A DNA stretch of 64,000 bases. Source: Endomychus coccineus. Lineage: Eukaryota > Arthropoda > Insecta > Coleoptera > Endomychidae. Position 1 is the stretch's first letter, and every line of letters begins with the position of its first letter. The stretch spans positions 147,159,743-147,223,742 of the forward strand of contig OY294067.1 of the NCBI GenBank assembly GCA_958510875.1, written 5' to 3'. Below, piece by piece: positions 20,487-32,113 of the stretch. A model generated the notes under the pieces. It was not told where the DNA came from. It did not search any database and saw only the letters and a program-made list of their open reading frames with translations. The translations under genes were made by a program, and so were the position numbers.

Positions 20487-23400
20487 CAATTCAATGGAAT
20501 GCTAGGTCTCTTTATGCAAACAAGGGTAGCTTTGAAAATTATTTGTCCTCGAACAATGTCGACGTAGCAGTCATTTCAGAAACATGGTTTAAACCATCTG
20601 TTTCCATAAAATTTTCAGGCTATAACCTGTTTAGACTTGACAGGGCTGATGGCAAAGCTGGTGTCGCGATACTAACAAAAAAAAATATTTTGTACAACGA
20701 TATATCATCCACATTTGCAAATAACATAATGTGCAGAGCCTTATCAATTTCCAGGCCCTCCGCCCTAACAAGCAATTTGTTCATTTATTCGATTTATGTT
20801 AAACCGAACTCCTTTATTTCTCGAGCTAATTGAAATAGTCTATTTCTCTCTTTTAAACACCCCTGTATGGTCGGTGGGGATTTTAATCTTCATCATTTAT
20901 CATGGGGCTGTTCATACAATAGCAATTCGTCTGAATATTTTCTTGATGCTATCGAACAATTTGGTTTCACCTTGTTGAACGATGGTTCCTTCACTAAAAT
21001 GCGCCTTCCATATGCAGCTCCCTCTGCTATAGACCTGACTCTATGTAGTTCCACCATACAATATAAATTCAATTGGAGAGTTATTGAAGAGACATTGGGC
21101 TCAGATCATTTTTTGATATGTGTTGATTTTGTTTCTCCATCTATTCACAATGGATATTCTTTAAATATGTGTCCTCCAAAATTCAACATAAAATTGGCAA
21201 ATTGGAATAAATATATAGAATTCGCCACTTTAGCCACAGAAGCTGCAATCGCAGATAATATTGTCAGTTATGAGCAGCTATTAAATATTATACTGGACAG
21301 TGCATCACATTCAATTCCTTATTATTCATCAAATATAAATAAACGGTTTCAAAATAAGTGGTGGAACACCGAATGTCAAGACGCCGTCTTCAATCGCAAA
21401 GCGGCCCTCAAAAGATGTATTAAAAATTCAACCTTGGAAAATTTCCTAGAATATCAACGAAATTCAGCAATTGCAAAAAGAACAATTAAGAATGCTAAGC
21501 GGTCCTCTTGGAAAGATTTCGTAAACAAAATGAATAAATCCACACCAGTCAAAGACATATGGTCTAACATTAAAAAATTGAACGGTGCTCTTAATTCTTC
21601 TAATAGTCAACCGTCTATTCTAGGAGAGTGGTCAGAAGAATTCTTAGACAAACTAGGCCCTCCCTCCACATATGAAGCGAACAATCCTATTGTCAACGTT
21701 AATTCTATATTATATTCTGAAGATGAAAATTTTTTTCGAAACTTTTCAATGGAAGAATTAAATTTCTGTCTTAAAGCTAACTTGAATACTTCTCCAGGGT
21801 TAGACAAAATCCATTATAATATGATCTCTCGATTACCACCTATCACGTTAGAATACATGATATCGGTATTCAATACCATCTATAAAGACGGCATTATTCC
21901 AGACTCTTGGAAAGACTTTGTGATTGTGCCAATTCTGAAACCTCAAAAAGAAGCAAACAAGGTTAATTCCTACAGACCTATAGCTTTAAGCTCTTGTGTC
22001 CTTAAAACATTCGAACGTTTAATTAAAAACAGGTTGGAATGGTGGCTAGAATCCAAGAACAAAATTCCTCCTTCACAATTTGGTTTCCGTAAGTCTAAAT
22101 CCACGTACGATGGTATACTATTGTTAGTAACCGACATCTATAAAGCCTTCCAAGAGAAGACATTTTTATGTGCTGCTTTTTTAGACATCTCTTCGGCTTA
22201 TGACTCAGTCAATCTCAATATCCTTCAAAATATATTAGTGGAAATAGGCGTTCCTATTAAATTTGCACATTTTGTTAAAAATCTGTATTCCAATCGTAAT
22301 ATTATCTTGAAAATTCAGAACAAATTAGGTTCACAAAGACGTACGTCACAAGGTTTACCCCAAGGAAGTATATTGGCACCTATTTTATATATTATATATG
22401 TCAACAGTTTACATTCTCTCTGTATTATTAACAACATCTGTACAATACAATTTGCAGATGACGTATGCATATATTTTATGAATGCTGATATTAATGTCTG
22501 TTTAACAAATATTCAAGATTTCATTAACATAGTTAGTGCGGGCCTATTAAAACCGGGGTTATTGATTTCGCCTGAAAAATCAAATATATGTGTGTTTTTA
22601 AGAAGACGTAGTAATGTTCAGTTCAATATTCCTCTGAATAACATTATTATCCCACTTAAAAATGAAATAACTTTTCTTGGCATTCATTCGGATAGCAAAT
22701 TACTCTGGAATGTACATATAAGCAGAATTGTAAGGAAATGTGAAAAAGGTTTGAACATATTAAAATTCGTTGCTTACACAAATTGGGGAGCAGATCCACG
22801 TATTTTATTGATGTTTTACAAGAATTTCATCAGGTCCTCATTGGACTATGGCTGTTTATTTTATAGTGCTGCACCCAAATCCCATTTATCAAAATTAAAT
22901 GTTCTACAAATAAATGCATGAGAATTTGCTTAGGTTATCTTAGAAGCACGCCCATAGATGTAATGTTGAACGAAGCCAATGAAAGTCCTCTTCAAATAAG
23001 AAGAAACTACTTAGCTCTCAAGTACATATCAAAAAAATATGCATCTCAAGCTAGTTTTTTAAATAAACTTCATAATTTCTATACGTCGTCCTTGACTCAT
23101 GCATATTGGATTAACAAAAAATTACCAGCTATACTCGAATTTTATGAAGAATTTTTATCGTTTAGAGAAATTTCGTTTACTAGCAACTATTCTGGTATGT
23201 TTTGGCATTGACTTTGATGCTTCTAGACAGATCCCTAACATAATAATCCCTAAGTATGACTCAATCTGCAACAGTACTATCAAAGCCCATTTTAATTCTA
23301 TTATGTCAAATTATGTTACAAGCTACAAAATCTATACAGACGCTTCCAAATCCTTATCGGGTACCGGTCTAGCTATATATGATGTTCATAGGAGTTTTAG

Positions 23401-24196
23401 TAACTCCTATAAAATAAATAATATGTTCTCTATTTACAATAGTGAATTATTAGCTATATATGAAGCTCTAATTTATTTCGAAGAAATTCATGTAAATTCT
23501 GATTTAATAATTCTATCAGACAGTTTGAGTAGCTTACTTTCAATAAAAAACTTGAGATTCAACTCTCATTCTTCCTACATTATCTATATGATCCTTCAAA
23601 AGGTAAACCAAATTAGGCAATACAATAAAAATGTTACCCTTCTATGGGTTAAGGCTCATTGTGGTATACGCTATAATGAGGTGGTTGACCAATTAGCCAA
23701 ATAAGCTACCAACCTAGTAAATGTACAATCCTTTAAGATTCCTGTTAACGATATCTTTAGTCACATTAATCGTTTATGTACATCTAAATGGAGCATGTTA
23801 TACCAAAACTCGAACACTGGCAGCAATTTTAAATCTTTTATCCCAAAAGTGATGACTCATTCTTGGTTTTCAAATATCCTAATTGAGAATTCCTTTACCA
23901 AAGCCTTTATCAAGACCATATATCGAATTAGATCTGGACATGCAATCTGTCCTCAATATTTATACAAAATTAATATAAATGAAGATCAATTGTGCACTTG
24001 CGGCGCTATTGGTTCACTTACTCATGTAATCCTAGACTGCCCTAATAATGAAGCCCAGAATAATATTTTTTTGAATAAAATTCATTTGTTCAATATAATT
24101 AAACCAATTAATTTGAATTCTATCGTCTTTTGTGAACATTCCAATGCACTATTGGAACTATTTGATCATATCCGAAATATAAACATAGTAGTATAA
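20477..24196 (+). pseudogene. LINE ORF2: endonuclease, reverse transcriptase, RNase H; four lesions
   Basis: Endonuclease opens near 20490 (W-N-A-R-S-L) with I-S-E-T-W at 20575, then after an in-frame TGA (20831-20833) G-G-D-F-N-L-H-H and G-S-D-H-F. RT (21800-22600) has S-P-G-L-D-K, Y-R-P-I-A-L-S-S, A-F-L-D-I-S-S-A-Y-D, Q-G-L-P-Q-G-S-I-L-A-P and the catalytic F-A-D-D. A -1 shift lies at 22916 and another shift near 23160-23200. RNase H (23325-23701) keeps YTDAS, N-S-E-L-L-A, L-S-D-S and A-H-C-G-I. A TAA stop at 23702 interrupts L-A-K-[stop]-A-T. The tail has C-T-C-G...H...C. The product would nick target DNA and prime cDNA synthesis there. Confidence 0.85.
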
Positions 24197-24503
24197 TAGC
24201 TGTCTCTATTGTTATTATTTGAGGTTAGTTGTTGTTATAATCCCATCATAAATCCTTCCGTGGCCCAGTATTGTTTGTGTATGAAGAGTAAATACCACGA
24301 TGGGTCCCTTGGCCAGTTGTGTCCTTGTCTTATTATATGTTATCCTATGTTAAACTTCACCTTGCATTTCTTCGTTGTCCGTAATTGGTTTATAGGTTGA
24401 TAGGTTAAATTTGTTCGGTTATTATGGTATTTTTATTTCTATCGAAAAATGGCTACATAAACAAGAGGCCAATATATTGAGATACACACACACACACAAG
24501 ATA
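24197..24503 (+). other. LINE 3' UTR ending in (CA)n
   Basis: No ORF. It runs from the ORF2 stop to the CA tract at 24485-24500, where Gypsy protease sequence on the other strand begins, so this is the insertion boundary. Confidence 0.55.
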
Positions 24504-24850
24504 TCTGCGCCTATTAGACCATGACATTTTTCGGAAAAGTTGAACATGTGGAATTTGATCCATTGATTTGTAATAAATATATTGAATGCTGGGATCTTCA
24601 GTATTTTATTATGATGTGATAGACCATGAGCAGTTTTAATGTAGAAATCTTCTTGCGTTTAGAAATTTGGGAAATTCTTATTAGCTAAATTTGGGCACAT
24701 TAATGATCGTGAACTTCCTGTATCTATTAAGGAATAACCATTTATCTCTGGTATATGAATGTATGGTAAATCCATTCTATAATTATTAAAATCTATTATC
24801 CCTGATCGATATGATTCGGGACTAACTGAAAATTTGCGTCTTGTTCAAAT
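24504..24850 (-). pseudogene. Gypsy aspartic protease fragment
   Basis: On minus, around 24775-24690 the frame reads L-P-Y-I-H-I-P-E-I-N-G-Y-S-L-I-D-T-G-S-S-R-S-L-M with an intact D-T-G. Near 24550-24505 the end of the domain, C-H-G-L-I-G-A-D-I-L, is still readable before the LINE tail cuts it. Frames between the two are broken. It follows a Gag piece on the same strand. Confidence 0.65.
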
Positions 24851-25186
24851 AATTCGGATTGAATGTCGTTTGATGAGTATATATTATCAGTCTCATAATT
24901 ACTTACTAGTTGATAATCATATGAGTTTGTGTAAGGAAGATTACATTGCTCTTCATAAGAAGTCAGATTGCATTCCAGTGTCGGATTCTATCTGATAGTT
25001 TTCGGCGGTGCTTCTCAGTTGTTGATTAAATAATTCTTGGGATACAAACTTTGTTGATTTTGGTTGTGTTCTTGTATTACTCTATGAAGTACTCATCGGT
25101 TCTGGTCGATATTGTTGGGGATTCCGAGCTTTTGCATTATTATTATTTGAATTTTGAACAAGATTAGTGCGTTGGTTTGAAAATTG

Positions 25187-25741
25187 CTAATGTATTTGGG
25201 ATGGAATTCTATTGTACGGTTGCCATGGTTGCTTCCCTACATTTGTAGGACCTGTATTATGTTTATTATACATGGGTTGGTTAAAAGGTCTATTATTGAA
25301 ACTTTGCATTGGGAATGACGAAAATCTCTGCAGTTGTGGAGTTATACGCATTGGTGTGGTATTCTGATGAACATTAACAAATGGTTTGGTTATATACGGA
25401 TCTATAAATGTATAGGGTCTGGAATTTTGGTAATATTGATTAGTTCTTTCTTGTGTTTTGTGAATATTGTTCAATGAGTTCGTATTCTGACCGGATTTGA
25501 AGTAAATGAAATTTTCTTCTTCTTTAACCACAGCGAGAGCTTTTTCTATGCTATCCGCATTTCGTAATCTAACGATTAGTTGAAGATTGTAAGGCTTACA
25601 GCAATGAAAGGAGCTTTCCTCAAAAATTCGAATACTGTCTCTAAATCCATTCTTAGATCCATGATGGATTCGAAGAGTAGGCGGTAGGCATATGTAATGC
25701 GATAGTTTCATATTCTCAAAAGCATCCATATCTTTCACCAT
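25187..25741 (-). pseudogene. gag: Gypsy Gag fragment
   Basis: An open stretch of 184 codons. It contains R-L-R-N-A-D-S-I-E-K-A-L-A-V-V-K-E-E-E-N-F-I-Y, typical of mdg4/errantivirus-type gags, followed by a long N/Q/P/Y/F-rich tail. There is no zinc knuckle. Its 5' end stops abruptly at 25741, where BEL sequence of the opposite strand starts. With the protease to its left it forms one decayed Gag-Pro relic. Confidence 0.55.
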
Positions 25742-25747
25742 CCTCGC

Positions 25748-26275
25748 ACCCCTTTACGGAATTACTCATTCAATATGAACATGCTAGATTGCTTCATAGT
25801 GGTATACAAGCTAAATATTGGATAATGAATAGGAAAAATACAGTGATATACTTACTTAGAAAGTGTGTAACGTGTTTCAAAATCAAACCTATAATCGGAA
25901 ATCAGTTGATGGGTGAGTTACATTCACTTAGGGTGCAGCAAGTTTTGCCATTTATAAACTGTGGTGCCGATTTCGTGGGACGTTTTACCATTAAGGAAGG
26001 TTCTAGAAAATCAAAGAAATTCTCAAAAATATATTTAGCCGTGTATGTTTGTTTTGCAACCAAGGCAGTACATTTAGAGCTAGTACAAGATTTGTCTAAT
26101 GCAGTATTCCTAGCGAGTATAAAACGAGTTACGTCCCGGAGAGGTAGAATTGCACATATTTACTCAGACAATGGTACCAACTTCAGCGGTGCAGCAAATG
26201 AGCTCCCAACACTTTGCTATTAATTTGTTCAACAGTCACGGTTCGCGATAACAACTGCTTTGTCTGAACAAGGAA
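25748..26275 (+). pseudogene. BEL-2 integrase piece A (zinc region to mid core)
   Basis: Reads Q-Y-E-H-A-R-L-L-H-S-G (with a frame change), C-V-T-C-F-K-I-K-P, L-P-F-I-N-C-G-A-D-F-V-G-R-F (first D), [24 protein letters not shown] and YSDNGTNFSGA (second D). It stops at 26221; a shifted frame continues with L-S-E-Q-G-I-K before piece B takes over. The catalytic E is missing. Confidence 0.75.
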
Positions 26276-27487
26276 TTAAATGAGATTTTATACCGAAAAA
26301 GCAAGATTCTGAAATTGAATCCATTTATCGATGAAAAGGGTTTAATAAGAGTTGGCGGACGTTCGATTAATTCAATTTTCAAATTTGACAAAAAATATCC
26401 TATTTCGCTTGCTCCATCCACATCATCGCATAATAAAAATAATTTTTGTTAGTGAACATTTTCGTCTTTCTCATCCCGGTCCACAACTCTTATTAGCCAC
26501 TGTCGGAGATATTGTTCGAAATTGCTTGAAATGTCGTTTATCTCCAAAATGTCCTATAATGAGACTTACCTAATAGTCGATTTATCTCTGATAGTCCATT
26601 ACAGTTAACAGGGTTTGATTACGCTGGTCCTTTTAATATCAAAGATAAAAAAGGTCGTGGATTCAAAATTTCAAAATGCTATGTTTGTCTTTGTGTGTTT
26701 TGCAACCGAAGCTATACATTTGGAACTGATATTTGATTTGACAACAGAATGTTTTATTTTGGCCTTAAGACATGGTAAACTATCAACAATTTATCCGGAC
26801 AATGGTTCTAATTTTATTGGGGCCAATAGAGAATTACAAGATTTAGGCAATTATCTAGTGTCAAATAAGAACGACCTTATAGACTCCTCTACTCGTTAAG
26901 GAATATATTGGCATTTTACACCGCCTTATTCTCTTCATTTTGGCTGACTTTCGGAGGCTGGGGTAAAAAGCACAAAACATCATCTTTAAACAGTCATGGG
27001 TAACGCAAATCTTATATTTGAGGAGTTTCATTCTTAGCAAGTGCAAATTGAGGCCATACTCAACTGCATACCTCTTTTTCCCTTATCATCCGATCCGAAC
27101 GATTTTTCACCTGTAACCCCGGCTCATTTCTCATTGGGTGGAACATTAACCGCCATACCAGATTTTGATGTTAGACATATACCTGAAAGTAGGTTATCGC
27201 GTTATCAAAGGATTCAAGTTGTTCAGCAGCATTTTTGGAACCGTTGGAGCAAAGAATATGTGTCTGAGTTACAACAGAGGTCACGTTGGAAAATCAATCA
27301 ACACCAGCTTCAAGAAGGTAGCCTAGTCCTCATTAAGGACGACAATTTATCTCCACTCCATGGAAGTTGGGCCGCATTATTCAATTACATCCGGAAAAAG
27401 ATAGCGTCCTCCGTGTTGCAAACATCATCCGGTCCAATTCGTCTAGCTTTTAGCAAAATATGTCCTCTGCCCCTCGTTGGCATTTAA
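26276..27487 (+). pseudogene. BEL-2 integrase piece B (N-terminus to C-terminus)
   Basis: Begins S-K-I-L-K-L-N-P-F-I-D-E-K-G-L-I-R-V-G-G-R, then F-R-L-S-H-P-G-P-Q-L-L-L-A-T and C-L-K-C-R-L-S-P-K-C, a stop at 26573, F-D-Y-A-G-P-F, C-F-A-T-E-A-I-H-L-E-L and [15 protein letters not shown]. The final 148-aa frame (27041-27487) has P-L-S-S-D-P-N-D-F-S-P-V-T-P-A-H-F, R-L-S-R-Y-Q-R, L-Q-Q-R-S-R-W-K and a K-I-C-P-L-P end, the classic BEL pol terminus. Several frameshifts; the D-D-E centre near 26900-27040 is eroded. Confidence 0.75.
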
Positions 27488-27537
27488 TGTTTTATTTATT
27501 TTAATTATCATTTGTGTTATGAAATTTGTTCATTTCA

Positions 27538-27710
27538 AGGTCGGGGGCATGTTCCGGAATCTATAATTTAGTTTTATTATTTATTTTATTATAATGCCTT
27601 TCCGAGTAAATACATTGCTATGCATCGCTGATAAGAAACGTCAATAAGAAATTTATTTTAGAAAAGTAAATAAAAAAGGGTATCCATTACAACAAAAGTA
27701 AGGACAGTCA
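27538..27710 (+). repeat. BEL-2 polypurine tract and 3' LTR (end uncertain)
   Basis: AAGGTCGGGGGCA directly precedes TGTTCCGGAATC at 27550, about 60 bp after the pol stop, as expected for a PPT and LTR start. The LTR end is not certain without a second copy; an ...ACA near 27710 is a possible end. Confidence 0.5.
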
Positions 27711-27714
27711 TTGT

Positions 27715-28030
27715 TATCAACAATTGTGGTCCTGTTCTTTTCAAATTTGTATGTGGGAGTTTTAGGGGTCGGAGGTAATAATTTCTTAGTCAAAATTCGA
27801 AAATTCACGATGCCGGACGAGTCTTGTGATTATGTTCCGTTTGTTTTTCAAATTTGGTATGTGAGAGTTTCGAGTGTCGGAGATCATGGTTTTTCACTCA
27901 AAATTCAAAAAAATTCAATATGCTCGCTAAGATGACGGGCGAGTTTTGTAATTATGATACGATTTTATTCGAGTTTGGTATATGGGATTTTTTGGAGTGA
28001 GGGATCATGATTTTTTATTTCTTTCGTACA
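27715..28030. repeat. Diverged tandem repeat, ~110-120 bp unit
   Basis: GTATGTGGGAGTTTTAGGGG at 27749, GTATGTGAGAGTTTCGAGTG at 27857 and GTATATGGGATTTTTTGGAG at 27977 head three diverged copies with G-A-T-C-A-T-G(A/G)TTTTT downstream in the last two. Confidence 0.6.
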
Positions 28031-29305
28031 CTGAAAGTTTCACTGTCAATTTTATCTTCCGATGTATTCTCTGTTCCTACATGCATATACATTTGATCTG
28101 CAGGAGTGTCCGAAAACTATCTTGCTTACAAAAATTAGGGATGTCCAGTGCTCGACTGATCACAGCTTTTTCAATTTTCTTCACATTTCTCAATGCAACT
28201 TTATTTTATTATTTAGCATTTTGAAGAATGTTTTCCTTATTTCTCAAAATTAATTTTTATGGTTATCTTACTATGTTTTCCGCATGCAGCTTAGAAATAG
28301 CACTCTGTATGTCAACTCCACATTCCAAAAAACTAATAATGCGAATACTCGTGAGAAATGACTTTCATAAATAAAACATTTTTCGCATTTGTCTGTCGGC
28401 ATATCCTGCTACTTGATTTGATATTTATGTTCTATATACTGTAATCTGTGAGCAATATAAGGTACAGATAGAGCTCTGAAAATTTTATATATGCAACCGC
28501 CATTCCATCTCCTTGTCGGCTTAGGGATAATATGTAATGGTTTTTATTGCGAAATATTATTAAAAAGGAAAGTTCAATAAATTATGTCTGGTACTGATCA
28601 ATTATTCAATCAAATTTTTGAATGATACTATCACGGTGTGTCACAAAATTGGCCATATGAAACAAATCTTTTTTATGACATTACGTATTTTCTAATAGTA
28701 CCTAAGTCTCGAATGATAGTCAGTTAAGGAAATTTAATTTGTTCGTTATAAGTTGAATTAATCTGAGCTCAAATCAAATTTGAATACAAAAATTGACATA
28801 TGGGATATTAGATTTCTTGAGATTACCCCTGAAAATTCTTTCTAATAGAACATGCATTCAAAAAGCAATTGAAGTAGAAAATGTCTTTTACTTGATTTCA
28901 AATGTTCACAGATTTTCTATCCAATATTCATATCTATCAATGTAGAGTAGCTCCAAAGAACCAAGTTATACATGAACAAACAAAAAAAACTTTTGAACAT
29001 TATTCGAAATATTATATTTTCTTCCAAATTGAACACAGTTGCTTCCATGCAGAACCTTCCAACTAGATAGTATTTGTCCCATGGAAATTAGTAAATACAT
29101 ATTGAGAATCAGGCACATTATAAATTCAACTGATTTTGTATCACGGCGCTGACCCTAGGAAATTGGCAAATTACTTTTAAAATTGTAAATATAGGTACCT
29201 TTTATTCAGGATAATGGAAAGAAAAATTAAATTGTTAATGCAATTAGTCAAGTTTTGGAGCCAAAGAATCACCAATAATCATAATAAACTTCGCTGTGAT
29301 AAGAT
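28031..29305. other. AT-rich non-coding stretch, nothing recognised
   Basis: Only short unsupported frames; no TE domain or terminal repeat noticed up to the Harbinger target site. Confidence 0.5.
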
Positions 29306-29551
29306 TAACAGCCGGTTCCATAATGACATTAAAGTTACTTTAAATATTAAAGTCGACTTTATGTTTTGAAACCGGTTCCATAAACGTACTTTAAAGATAA
29401 AGTAGCCTTTACCGCCGCTTAAAGTTAAAGTCCCGATTTCGGCGCTTTAACTACTAAAGTCGTCTTCAAATAGAAACCTAACCTGCCTAATCTTTCTCGT
29501 TTGTCAATTTGATCTAAATATTTTACGAAAAACTGAATCAAAAGAATCGAA

Positions 29552-30708
29552 ATGAATAATGTTGCCTATGATACAAGTTCAAGCTCGTCGTCTGAGGATG
29601 AGGAATTTATTATCTTGAGAAGATTGAAAGTCTACAGAAAAAGAGAGGATTCCCTAAACAAATATGACGATCTTAATTTTTTTGAAAGATTCAGATTAAC
29701 TAAACCCACTGTGCATTCTCTATTGGAACAAATAGAACATCTAATATCATTTCTTACAAACAGGTGGGCAATTGTTTTGTCATATATTTCTTCGGATTAT
29801 TATTAAATGGTATTGGTACTATTAATTATTTTATATTACAGGGTAGGTTATATACGTCCTTTGACTCAATTATTATTAACCCTAAGGTTCTATGCAACAG
29901 GAAGCATGCTCATCTCTGCAGGTGATTTTATGGGTGTTTCAAAAACATCAGCGTGCAGAATAGTAAAAAGGCTCTCATCTGCCATTGCTTCACTGCGTCC
30001 ACGATATATTAATATGTACAGTGAAAATGAAGAAATGGAAAGAGCTGCTGAAAATTTCTATCGAATTGCAAGATTTCCAAGAATAATTGGGGCGATTGAT
30101 TGTACTTTAATTAAAATAGAATCCCCTGGTGGTGAAGCTGCAGAAATATTTCGTTGCAGAAACGGTTATTTCGCTTTAAATGTGCAAACCGTTTCTGATT
30201 CCAACTTGAAAATTAAAAATATAGTTGCACGTTGGCCTGGATCTACCCATGACCAGACAATTTTCAATAGTAGCAACCTTAAACGTGAGTTTGAAGGTGG
30301 AAGGTATGGACGTTACATGTTGATTGGAGACAGCGGGTACACAATTGAGCACTATCTTATGACAAAGCTGCGACAAACACAAACAGCAGCAGAAAATTTA
30401 TATAATGAATCCATTATTAGAACACGTAATGTGGTAATGTGGAAAGGCAGTATGGAGTGTGGAAAAGAAGATTTCCTATTTTAAGTTTGGGAATAAGACT
30501 TGCATTACCTAGTGCAATGAGTGTTATTGTTGCTACAGCTGTATCGCACAACATTGCTGTCGACATGAATGACCTTTTTCCAGAAGAGTGGTTCAATGAT
30601 TTGGATGAAGAGGATGAAAATGAAGAAAATGTAGTGCAGAATAATGACATTAATAGGGGCAGAAATATTAGGAGAGTACTCATTAATGAGCATTTTGCTA
30701 GACTGTAA
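29552..30708 (+). pseudogene. Harbinger (HARBI1-like) transposase, one intron, frameshifted at the catalytic E
   Basis: Exon 1 (29552-29763) starts with an S/E-D-E-E tract and ends ...ISFLTN plus two bases of an Arg codon. A 78-nt GT...CAG intron (29764-29841) restores R-V-G-Y-I-R-P-L-T-Q-L-L. Exon 2 has G-D-F-M-G-V-S-K-T-S (helix-turn-helix), I-G-A-I-D-C-T (first D), W-P-G-S-T-H-D and G-D-S-G-Y (second D). At about 30425-30441 an 8-bp tandem repeat of GTAATGTG shifts the frame just before E-R-Q-Y-G-V-W-K-R-R-F-P, which carries the third acidic residue. The shifted frame then runs open to 30708. Otherwise intact, so recently dead or a small assembly error. Confidence 0.85.
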
Positions 30709-30832
30709 CATAATAGAAATTAATAAAACATAGAATATTTTATAATTTTATTTATTACATATATTCAGATATTTGAAATGATCATTGAACAATATGTATG
30801 TACCCATACATATATATTATTATTATTATTAT

Positions 30833-32113
30833 CTATTTTTTTTTCTTTCTTTCAATTCCTCTTCTTTTAATTTGATCTCTAATTCAAGGAGCTTACACCT
30901 AAGCTCATGTTCTTTTTGCTCCCTAATTGTCTGTAACAATCTTGCCTCTATTTCGGATTGAAAAACAGTTCCTTCTTTTTATAATACTGCAGTTTGCTGG
31001 AATTTACGGGATTTATAATGGTAGGCCTTAATTTCTTTGATACAGGCTCTTTAAGCCTACGTGGGACATATGTGCTCCAATTGGTGTCAAGAGAACGCTA
31101 CAAATGTTTTGGAAATATTAGCATATAATCAAAAATACAATTTTACAAACTTTGCGAGATGTTGTTGGCACTGCTTCTGGGAAGAATTGTTTTACGTGTG
31201 TGTGATTCTATAACAAATTTGTTAGATAATAATATATAAAATGCTTCAAATAAACATATTACTTACCCCGTTTGGAGTAGAATTAGGTGATTCTTAATGG
31301 ATGTTATTCAGGGCTTCGTCTATCTGTAATAATTACAAATAATATATTTTGGAAAATTTATAAGCATTTAAAATATTTACATCAATGGAAAACTCTGCAA
31401 AACATCGTCATTGTTGTCAATAACTGTTATTAACAACTGAAAAAAAAAACAGTAAGAAGTTGTTTAAATTTTTCAATACTTTTATGCTCACAGGTTCAGT
31501 CTGATCACCTGATGGTAGTGATGGTCCTTGATTATCATCAATCACAACATTACTTTCAAGAGCAAAAGGTGCAGCCTCACTCTAAAATATAACAATATTG
31601 CAAAAATCTACCTATTACTAGTAAGAAAAGTTATTACATAGTCATTATCACAATCAGCTATATTACTAAATCCAAGCACCGTATTAATATTTTAATCAAT
31701 TTTAGCACACTTTCTACAATAGGGTCAAATGTACCACTATAAGAGGGACCACCACCAGCGCCTTTAACATAGGCTCGCTGAGAAGCGACCTGTTTACGTG
31801 CCTTTGTTTTTAGATTGTCATATTTAGATCGAAGTTGATCTAAATTTCTAGATTGGCAACTCTTGGACGTGAAATTATCTCTGTTTTTCTTTTCCAGGAC
31901 TCTTCCTAAAAATATTATATTATTTATACATACAAAATAACCAATTATTTATTATTAACGCACCTTGTCCACGCCTGAAACCTTATTTGTAATTTTGTTC
32001 TCAATCACTAATCGTTCCTTATAAATTTCATCCAACAGCAATAGAGCTTCTGCGGTGGTAAAATTAACTCTCCTGTTGACCTTCTTCTCGATATCTTTCT
32101 TTTTATCGCACAT
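30833..32113 (-). pseudogene. Harbinger accessory Myb/SANT-like DNA-binding protein, multi-exon, damaged
   Basis: The ATG at 32113 opens a basic start and R-R-V-N-F-T-T-A-E-A-L-L-L-L-D-E-I-Y, an entry helix of the Myb/SANT-like domain. Exon 1 ends near 31965 at an AAG|GTGCGT donor. The next exon (acceptor ...ATTTTTAG near 31907) gives W-K-R..., then in a shifted frame NLDQLRSKYDNLKTKARKQV and G-A-G-G-G-P. Another exon (about 31579-31472) is S-E-A-A-P-F-A-L-E-S-N-V-V. The C-terminal frame is coiled coil (LLQTIREQKEHELRCKLLEL) to a stop at 30833. PIF/Harbinger elements need such a protein to bring transposase to DNA. Convergent with the transposase gene. Confidence 0.65.

Larger units (their letters stand above)
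18950..24503 (+). mobile_element. I-like non-LTR retrotransposon (LINE), nearly full length, inactivated
   Basis: ORF1 with zinc knuckles, then ORF2 with apurinic-type endonuclease, RT, RNase H and a C-terminal zinc motif, then a 3' UTR ending in a CA-repeat (24485-24500). Five coding lesions are visible: TAA at 19674, TGA at 20831, frameshifts near 22916 and 23190, TAA at 23702. RNase H after RT places it in the I superclade. The 5' boundary is approximate. Confidence 0.8.
25748..27710 (+). mobile_element. BEL/Pao relic BEL-2: two overlapping integrase pieces and a 3' LTR start
   Basis: Integrase piece A (25748-26275) is followed by piece B (26276-27487), which begins again further N-terminal in the same domain and runs to the pol stop. 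A purine-rich tract and a TGTT LTR start follow. Nothing upstream of integrase is present. Confidence 0.7.

Noticed and set aside
21607..21807. Minus-strand frame inside LINE ORF2
   Set aside because: Shadow of the RT coding frame on plus.
17851..25741. Reading the Gypsy integrase (left of the LINE) and Gag-Pro (right of it) as one element split by the LINE
   Set aside because: The join would require loss of all RT and the two parts resemble different Gypsy groups, so I list them separately.
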